Source: Chrysochromulina parva
Lineage: Eukaryota > Haptophyta > Prymnesiales > Chrysochromulinaceae
DNA length: 13,918 bases
Direction of reading: 5' to 3'
Assembly (NCBI GenBank): GCA_002887195.1
Contig: PJAB01001521.1
Span: 1-13,918 of the forward strand
Positions 1 to 6,700 of the stretch are shown in pieces. The translations under genes and the position numbers were made by a program. Numbering within the stretch: position 1 is the stretch's first letter; the number at the start of each line of letters is the position of its first letter. A model generated the notes under the pieces. That model was not told where the DNA came from. It did not search any database and worked only from the letters and a program-made list of their open reading frames with translations.

Positions 1-176
1 GGCCTCGCGTGGCGCCCTCGTGGGCGCGACCCCACTCCTGGTGACTGGAACTCGCGCCCTGGCGGGCGCCCCGCCTCGTCCAACTTGAGCATTCGTAACA
101 CGAGTTGGGTTAGGCCAGAACTCACCGCCCTCGGAGAACTACTAACCCTAACTCTCATCGAGCTCGTCGTTTTCCT

Positions 177-180
177 AAAA
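177..180 (-). terminator. RNA polymerase III T-run terminator of the tRNA
   Basis: The minus strand reads TTTT directly after the acceptor stem, the first T being the likely discriminator base. A run of four T is a minimal Pol III stop. Confidence 0.6.
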
Positions 181-293
181 GCTCCTGCACGGATTCGAAC
201 CGCGGTTGGAGGATATCTTCTTTTCGCAATTTTTCGCAATTTTGCGAGTCGAGAATTCAAAGTCCTCAGTGATGACCACTACACTACAAGAGC
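180..293 (-). tRNA. trnQ-UUG: tRNA-Gln (anticodon TTG) with a 42-nt intron
   Basis: Read on the minus strand, positions 293-287 (GCTCTTG) pair with 187-181 (CAGGAGC) as the acceptor stem, with one G.T pair. A D arm follows (GTGTAGTGGTCATCAC). The anticodon stem GAGGA pairs with TCCTC at 213-209, but only if 215-256 is removed as an intron between nt 37 and 38, the usual eukaryotic position. The loop reads CTTTGA plus A, giving anticodon TTG at 260-258 (Gln). The T arm is CGCGG-TTCGAAT-CCGTG, with an intact internal B box. The mature body is 71 nt plus a T discriminator base. The intron is AT-rich and contains a repeated GCGAAAA-type motif. All arms form, so the call is firm; isotype rests on the anticodon and on resemblance to other eukaryotic tRNA-Gln(TTG). 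Confidence 0.93.
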
Positions 294-554
294 TCAGCAC
301 CTTTCTACCCTCGTAATTTAAACTCATATTCCCTATGTTTCTACGACACCCAGGCTCCACGACCAATTCCTCATTCGCGTCGCCCTCGGCCCGCACATGG
401 CAACGCAAGCCCGCCGAGGTGACCTGCTCGTTGGGAGAAGAGCACGGGGGAAATAAGTTTCTATAGTTTTCCCCTCCCCTCCTCGTCGTCGTGCACGCCC
501 CTCTTCACGCACACGCCCAAGCCCGCACCACCGCACGGAGGGAGCACCTCACAA
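294..554. promoter_or_regulatory. Divergent upstream region between tRNA-Gln and SPT4
   Basis: No convincing gene lies here. On the plus strand there is a CCAAT motif near 362 and an AT-richer patch at about 448-470 (AAATAAGTTTCTATAGTTTT) roughly 90-100 bp before the SPT4 ATG, followed by a C/T-rich stretch to about 520. The tRNA should be transcribed from its own internal A and B boxes. Assignment of the patch to an SPT4 promoter is inference. Confidence 0.3.
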
Positions 555-1106
555 ATGCACGCCGGGCCGGCCGACGACGAGGAGTTTGACGCGCTTCCGG
601 TGGTGCCGCTCGGCGACAAGAAGCTGCGCGCCTGCCTGGTCACTGGATTGGTCAAAACCGAGGACCAGGCACGCCGCCGCCCTGGCCTTTGCGCCGGCTG
701 AGCAGCGGCGTCCACGACTGACGCCGGTCGTGCGTGCTCTCGCGCGCAGTTCTTTCGAGAGGGCAATGACAACGTGCCGTGCCTGTCGATGGCGGGCGAC
801 CGCGAGATGGTGTACGAGTGCACGTCGGCAAACTTTGACGGGTGCGGGCGTTCGTTTGTTGGCGCCCCTGGCACACCTCCTCCTGGCCACGTGACCGACG
901 CACCTCTCCCGGCCGGTGCGCTCCGCAGGATGGTCGCGATGATGAAGCCACACGAGAGCTGGGTCGCGCGATGGCAGGGAATCACCAACTGGGTGCCGGG
1001 CTGCTACGCGCTGCGCGTCAAAGGCACGCTGCGGTCGGAGCACATCGTCACATTGGAAGAGAATGGCATCCGGTACAAGCCGCTCGACGAGGACGAGCCG
1101 AGCTAG
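555..1106 (+). CDS. SPT4: Transcription elongation factor SPT4 (DSIF small subunit), zinc site degenerate
   Basis: Three exons, 555-668, 750-841 and 929-1106, give 127 aa, close to the usual Spt4 length. Spt4 binds the Spt5 NGN domain; the heterodimer (DSIF) travels with RNA polymerase II and controls pausing and processivity in the nucleus. Recognisable blocks in order: KKLRACLVTGLVKTEDQ (residues 22-38), GDREMVYECTSANFDG, MMKPHESWVARWQ, and PGCYALRVKG. Intron 1 (669-749) is a GC-AG intron; intron 2 (842-928) starts GTGCGG. The start is the first ATG of a frame that leads directly into the conserved block. Odd point: the four-Cys zinc site of Spt4 proteins is largely gone. The first CxxC is C27-L-V-T30, and the second pair reads G-N-D-N-V-P-C49. 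The body of the fold is well conserved, so identity is secure; zinc binding is doubtful. Confidence 0.93.
669..749 (+). other. GC-AG intron in SPT4
   Basis: The donor is CAG|GCACGC and the acceptor GCGCGCAG|TTC, 81 nt. The nearest GT donor upstream (in GGATTGGTC) would delete the conserved VKTEDQ block, whereas the GC donor joins EDQ to FFREG exactly as in other Spt4 proteins. Confidence 0.8.
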
Positions 1107-1533
1107 CGCCCGTGCGAGAGAGAGATGGAGATGGACGAGGCGGCGGCGGCGGCGGCGGCGGCGGCGGAGGTGGTGGGCAGGTCGTCGGGATCGCGCACAC
1201 ACTCAGTCCCTCACTCAGTCTATAGTTTCCTCTCTACAGGCCTCATGTTGACTTTAGGTCCCTAGGAGTTGATCTATTGACTGGTCCTCCAGTGTGACCT
1301 CGGAGAGCGAGAGCGTGTGTGTGCGCGTCAGGGTGTCGCGACGAAAAAGAGAGAGGACGCAACAAGCAAGCAAACTACCCAGTCGAAACACACAAGTACC
1401 TAAACCAGCGCAAACGAATACCCCTGTAGCCAACGGGGTAGGAAAGCGGGGTAGGTTGCTTGAGAGGACGCGCGTTCACAGCTTCGCATGACAACTTTCG
1501 CAACTTACCCTCGCAAACTTCCCGCCACTCCCA
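1107..1533. other. Intergenic region: SPT4 3' flank and upstream of the coiled-coil gene
   Basis: No gene found. It holds a (CGG)n microsatellite at 1141-1167, alternating GTGTGTGTGCGCG near 1315-1328, and a possible small hairpin at about 1419-1440 (TACCCC and GGGGTA arms). No clear TATA box was seen before the 1534 ATG. Confidence 0.5.
1141..1167 (+). repeat. (CGG)9 microsatellite
   Basis: Nine uninterrupted CGG units 35 bp after the SPT4 stop, probably in its 3' UTR. Confidence 0.9.
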
Positions 1534-2084
1534 ATGCCGGCCGTCAGCGTGCCGGAGCGAAGCGCGCGCCTCACGCAGGTCGAGTGCAACGCGCCGCTGA
1601 GCGGCGTCAACGCCCGCACGACGCTGCCGCATCCCTGCGGTGACATGCCGGACGCGGCGGCGGCCGCCGAGCTGCAGCGGCAAAAGGCTGCCCTCGACAA
1701 GTCCGAAAAGGAAGCGAAGCTCGCCGACTTCCATCGCGCGACCGAGCAGCGGCTCAAGCGCGCGGCGCTCGCGCGCAAGGAGGAGGCCGCACGGAGCCAG
1801 GCCGAGCTGGTGAAGCAAATGGAGGCCGCTTCCAGCGCGACGCTCATCACCCATCGCCCCGCTCCGGGCGCGTCGCTCAGGCCGGGAGCTGCGCCCACCG
1901 AGCCCACCGAGGGCCCGCCCCCGCCGCCGCCGCCGTCGCGGCTCGAGATCATGCGGACCGGCCTCGCCGAGCAGGCCGCCGCCGCGCGCAGCCTCATGCT
2001 CGCGCAGTGCACCTCGCTCGACGTGCCCGTCATCGACCGCACGCAGGGCAGCGCCGCCGCCGGCATGCCGCCACTGCCGCCACT

Positions 2085-2115
<31 letters not shown>

Positions 2116-2995
2116 ATGGCGGCTGCCTCGCCGCGCGCGCTCCACGAGCGCCCCAGCGAGCGCCCCTCGGTCCTCCGCGCCGTGCTCGCCACCGCCGCCC
2201 GCGCAGACCGCGAGGCCGCGCGCAAGGCCCGCCGCGCCAAAGCTCTCGAGACGCGCCGCGCGGTAATCTCGCGCGGAGATCGAGCCACCGTGATGGCCTC
2301 GTGTGGATGGCCTCGTGGGGATTGCCTTGAATGATGACCTCTTGCCTTCCTCGTGTGAATGGCCTACGATGACCTCCGATGACCTCCGATGGCCTCTGAT
2401 GACCTCCGACCTCTGATGACCTCTGATGGCCTCTGATGACCTCTGATGACCTCCGACCGACACCCCTCGTTTGACCTCAGGCGCGCCGTGCCGAGCTCCT
2501 AGAAGTTGCCGCGACCGAGCGCGATGCTGCCCTGAGGGCGGAGCAGCTGCGGCGCGAGGTTGCGGCTCTAGAGCATCAGACTCTCATCCGCGAGGCGCAG
2601 GCGGCGCGCGCACAGCAGCAGCAGCAGCAGCGGCAGCTGCAGCAGAGGACCGTCGAGGGGGAGCGGTGCGTGATTGCACCCGATTGCACTTGATTGCCAC
2701 GCTTGATTGCCCCGCGGATCACCGCTAATGGCCTCCGACGACCTCTGATTGCCTCTGATGACCTCTGATTGCCACCGTCGGCATTGCATGCAGGTACATC
2801 GAGGCCTTCCGCAAGCAGCTCCAAAAGGAGGTCAGCCTACGCGCGCGACCCCTGCCCCCCCTGTGCGCGTGCGCCCTCGATCCCCTTGAGAACCACACGG
2901 AACAATGCGCGCGCAACTGCGTCTTCTTCAAGAACCCGGCCGCGTATGGGCGCGCGCTCTCGGCGCTCTTCGTGCGCCCCATCGTGCTCGACTGA
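1534..2995 (+). CDS. Coiled-coil protein with Pro-rich middle and Cys-rich C-terminal tail (possibly CCDC15-like)
   Basis: Exons 1534-2262, 2481-2665 and 2794-2995 join in phase to give 371 aa. Residues about 47-100 are charged and heptad-like (coiled coil). Polyproline runs lie near 129-135 and 179-196, the latter coded by a CCG microsatellite. Exon 2 is almost entirely Arg/Glu/Gln/Ala coiled coil with a Gln run, and continues into the start of exon 3 (RYIEAFRKQLQKE). The last ~50 residues form a compact Cys-rich tail: LPPLCACALDPLENHTEQC, then ARNCVFFKNPAAYGRAL, ending IVLD. From memory this tail (PLC-C, then NxC-FYKNxxAY) resembles the C-terminus of CCDC15-like proteins linked to centrioles and cilia; I could not verify that. 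Donors are GTAATC and GTGCGT. Intron 1 is full of TGATGACCTC-type repeats and intron 2 ends TTGCATGCAG. The stop codon lies inside the first unit of a 29-bp tandem repeat. The start is the first ATG after an in-frame stop near 1490. Confidence 0.78.
2263..2480 (+). repeat. Intron 1 of the coiled-coil gene, CTGATGACC-type minisatellite
   Basis: From about 2335 to 2460 the intron consists of 10-12 bp units such as TGATGACCTC, TGATGGCCTC and TGACCTC. The acceptor is TTGACCTCAG. Many units contain CTGAT, a match to a YTNAY branch point. The same unit in the same polarity fills introns of the minus-strand genes. Confidence 0.8.
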
Positions 2996-3125
2996 GCTCG
3001 CGCCGAGCTCGCGACCTCGACTGAGCTCGCCCCGAGCTCGCGACCTCGACTGAGCTCGCGACGAGCTCGCGACCTCGACTGAGCTCGCGCCGAGCTCGCG
3101 ACCTCGACTGAGCTCGCATCGATCT
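2987..3125 (+). repeat. 29-bp tandem repeat that includes the stop codon of the coiled-coil gene
   Basis: Units start at 2987, 3016, 3045, 3074 and (partial) 3103, each beginning CTCGACTGAGCTCGC and containing CGAGCTCG palindromes. The first unit overlaps the last two codons and the TGA of the upstream gene, so the array looks like repeated duplication of the 3' end of that CDS. Confidence 0.9.
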
Positions 3126-3149
3126 CGGCGCCCCTCGTCATCATAAACC

Positions 3150-3279
3150 GGCGCTGGGGCGGCGCTGGGGCGGCAGCATGCAAGTGCTCACCACGGCGGC
3201 GGCGCTGGGGCGGCCAAGGGATGGGCGGCAGCATGCAAGTGCTCACCACGGCGCGCGGGGGCGGCCAAGGGATGGGCAG
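3150..3279 (+). repeat. Two plus-strand copies of the introner core in a GC-rich 55-bp duplication
   Basis: GCATGCAAGTGCTCACCACG plus GCG occurs identically at 3176-3198 and 3231-3253, with shared flanks GGCGGCCAAGGGATGGGC. This is the core found at the 3' ends of introns in the 3753-8297 gene, here in the sense of the upstream plus-strand gene but after its stop codon and without the C-rich CCCCACAG end. Confidence 0.85.
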
Positions 3280-3300
3280 GGGGTGCGGGGACGGACGGGC

Positions 3301-3417
3301 GCCATGGCGGGCGCCTGGTCGAGCTCGAAGCGAGATGGCGCCATGGCGGGCGCCTGGTCGAGCTCGAAGCGAGATGGCGCCATGGCGGGCGCCTGGTCGA
3401 GCTCGAAGCGAGATCCC
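3301..3417 (+). repeat. 39-bp tandem repeat, three units
   Basis: Near-identical units start at 3301, 3340 and 3379 (GCCATGGCGGGCGCCTGGTC, then GAGCTCGAAGCGAGATGGC); the third diverges in its last few bases. The period is a multiple of three, so it makes open frames on both strands, which are unlikely to be genes. Confidence 0.92.
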
Positions 3418-3752
3418 CCCGCGCGCGACACTTATCTCTCTCAAAGTAGACCAGCGTTGTGTCGTCTCGTCGCGTGATCGTGCATGTCAGATGCGAGATG
3501 GTGCTTGGTGGCATTGCGGAGTGCCCCGGCCACAGCACGGTCGCTCGTCGCGTGTATCAGCTATTACGACCTAAATCTCGCGCGGACGAAGGAGACCTGG
3601 ACGAGTCGTGGATCCGATCGCGATCCTCCTAGCCGAACGGCCAAACCAAACTGTACGATTCAACATTGCCAGGTACATGCCAAGACGAAACGCCTCGCAC
3701 ATACACGAAAACCTCGCACACACACATACGATACAGACGAGATCCCATCTTC
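3418..3752. other. Convergent intergenic region without a recognisable gene
   Basis: No family resemblance was seen in any frame. It probably holds the 3' UTRs of the two converging genes. On the minus strand, beyond the modelled stop at 3753, one frame stays open to about 3571, so the last exon of the minus-strand gene could differ from the model. Confidence 0.4.
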
Positions 3753-6700
3753 CTAAACGGGAAGCTCGCCGACGCACCTGTGAAGAGTCCACCTGTGAAG
3801 AGTCGGCATGGATGGCGCCCACGGCGGCGCGTGCGCTGACGGGCGGGGCCCGTGCGGCGGCGCCCACGGCGGCGCGTGCGGGCTCATGCGTGACTCGACA
3901 AGCTCTTTCCTTTTTTGGTCGAGCTGAGCGCGACGGCGCTCGGGTTCGGTCTTGGGTGGGTGCACCGAGATGGCACCGAGATCGCGCCGAGATGGTGCCG
4001 AGATCGCGGTGCCCGTTCGATCTCGCGACTCGAGATTGTGAGCATCGCCCAAACCCCACACCATCTTTTCGAACTGCTCGCGGCCGTAGACGCCGTTCGT
4101 GCCGATGGGCGACGTGAGCTGTGGGAACTCGGGCGGCGCGAGCTGTGGAATGAGGGGCGGCGCGGGCTGTGCGAAACGCTCGCGCCCCCAGCGGCCACAG
4201 CCCGACCCACCCGTCGCCGGAGTCGCGAGCGCCGTATCGAGCGCCGTATCGAGCGCCGTATCGAGCGCCGTGTTGAGCGCCCGTGTCACCCCCGCCGGGT
4301 GCGCGCGCAGCACCGGCGGCGGCGCCCGACACGGCGCCGGTGGGCGGCGGGAGGGTAACGGCTTTGCACCGGCCCGCGTGTCCGGCACCGAGGTGTGAAC
4401 ACGTGGTGACGTGGGGCATGCAGAAGGCGGCGAGGCGTCTCCGGTGATCGGCGTCGAGGGCGGCGGCGAGATCGGCGGAGATGGCGGCGGCGAGATCGGC
4501 GGAGATGGCGGCTCGCGAAGCGTTGGTCGACTCCACTGCGAGCAATCAGAGTTCATCACAGGCAATCAGAGGTCATCAAGGGCAATCAGAGGTCGACTCC
4601 ACTGCGAGCATGGGCGATTTCAATGACGATCGCAATCAGTGTCCATCAAGGGCAATCAGAGACGCACTCAGATGCACTCAGATGCACTCAGATGCACTCA
4701 GATGCACTCAGATGCACTCAGATGCACTCAGAGGCACTCAGAGGCCATCAGATGCAATCACTCGCCTGCGAGCATCGCTCCGTCCTATGATAGTAGTAGG
4801 TGCGCCCCTCCGCATCGCTGGCCTCCCGCCAGTCAGCGGGCAGCTCGCGCGTCGTCGTGGACCGCTCGCGCGTCGTCGCGGTCGCGCGCGCGAACGCCGC
4901 AGCCGCGATCTCGGCGCTCGCAATCTCCGCCTCGAGCTCATCCTCCTCCCACTCGTCCTCGTCCTCAAGCGCCGTGCCGAGCGCCCCCTCCGCCCGTCGC
5001 GCTGCGTCCCACTCGTCCTCCTCCGCCCGCCGCGCCCCTCTACGCGTCGTGCCGGGCGCCTCCTCAGCCCGCCGCGCTGCTCCACGCGCCGTCCCGGGCG
5101 CCATCGCCGCTTCGCGCGCCGTCACGGGCGCCGTCGTCGCAGGCACTGTCTCGGGCCCGGCGAGCGGCGCGCGATACCTGATGAGGGAGGTCATCACAGG
5201 TCATCACAGGCAATCACAGGTCATCAGAGGTCATCAGAGGCACTCCGAGGCAGCACTTCATGGAAACTTCGTGGAAACTTCGTGGACGTACCCGTACAGT
5301 TGGGTGAGCTCGATGCCAGCTGGAGTCGAGGTCGAGATGAGATGAGATGAGATTGGGTGAGATGAGATCGAGATGCCAGCTGGAGTCGAGGTCGAGCGCT
5401 TGTGGTGTGAATGGGCGCCGTGGTGGGCGCCACGTGCCGGTGGACGGTCCGCGTGCCCGGAGGCAAGGTACCTGTGGGGAAAGGGGTGGGGTTGGGCGCC
5501 GTGGTGGGCACACCCGCCGAGCGCAGAGGTACCTGCCAAATTAGGCAGCGGTGCCTGCCGCAATCAGAGGCACTCAGCGAGGCTCATCGAGGCAGCGGTA
5601 CCTGCCGCCCGTGCCCACCCCACCGCTGGCCGGTCCGCGCGCCGTCATGGGCGCCGCCTGCGCATGCAAGTGCCCACCACGACGCCCACTGGCCGGTCCG
5701 CGCGCCGTCGTGGGCGCTTCCGGCTCGCCCTCGGACCACTGCTTGAGCTCGCGCACGAGCTTCGTCACCTCCCTGACCATCGCCACCTGTGGGGAAAGGC
5801 AAGGGGAGGGGGGGCGCCGTGGTGAGCACTTGCATGCAAGCCTCGTCACCTCTCTGACCATCGCCACCTGCAAAAATTCTGACGGCTCACTCTCAAATCA
5901 CGTCGCGAATCAAGATCGCAATCCCGTCGCAATCACCTTCTTGGACTCTTGCGAGCCTGGCGGGAAGAGATCGCCCACCGGCCCGATCGGGCTTGGCTCC
6001 TCCGTGCGCATCTGGTTGATGAGCTCAAACATCACCTGTGGGGAGAGGCGCGGAGGGCGCCGTGCTGAGCACTCGCTCGCAACGCCTCAAAGCTCAAGTC
6101 TCACCTCGGCATCTCGATCTCAATCTCAATCTCGCTCTCAATCTCAACCTCAATCTCAATCTCACCTCGGCACGATCTCGATCTCAATCTCAATCTCAAA
6201 CTCGATCTCAATCGATCTCAATCTCACCTCGGCGACGCTCGCCACGAGCTGCTCGCGCTGCTCGGCGTCATTGAGTTCGGCCTGTCGGTTGGTTGTGATG
6301 TTCTCGGCTAGCCGGCGCCCTACGGAGGCGAACTTGCCTAGGGTTGCAACGGTCGTCTCCATCTGATGAGGGACGCAATCGGAGGCACTCAGAGACACTC
6401 AGAGGCAATCAGAGGCAATCAGAGGCACTCAGAGGCACTCAGAGGCACTCAGAGGCACTCAGTGGCAATCAGTGGCCATCAGAGGTCATCCGAGGCACTC
6501 ACCTGGAATTGCATCCGGTCGTATGAGTCGAGACCATCTGGTGTGGGGAGATGGTGCCGTGGTGAGCGCTTGGGGAGATGGCGCCGTGGTGAGCGCTTGG
6601 GGAGACGTTGCGATCTCTGAGGCGTCATCAGGCGTCATCAGGCGTCATCAGGCGTCATCAGGCGTCATCAGCGGCAATCCGTGGTCATCACCTTGGAGAG

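Noticed and set aside
140..160. Telomere-like ACTAACCCTAACTCTC
   Set aside because: Only about one and a half units; too short to be telomeric.
1375..2463. 362-codon minus-strand open frame opposite the coiled-coil gene
   Set aside because: It is the antisense shadow of a GC-rich, Pro/Ala-rich exon and its intron repeats; composition is Arg/Gly-rich and no domain is visible, while the plus strand gives a coherent spliced protein.
2725..3444. 239-codon minus-strand frame with RARPGARHGAISL repeats
   Set aside because: It is a translation of the 29-bp and 39-bp tandem repeats, both open in several frames.
4481..5350. 289-codon plus-strand open frame
   Set aside because: It runs through intron repeats (QRSSEAL, TQMHSDAL) and antisense of the WW-domain exon; low complexity only.
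5655..5690. A 35-nt intron in exon 9 between GTGGGC and GCGCAG
   Set aside because: Too short for a spliceosomal intron; the segment is in frame and better explained as an antisense element copy within the duplication.
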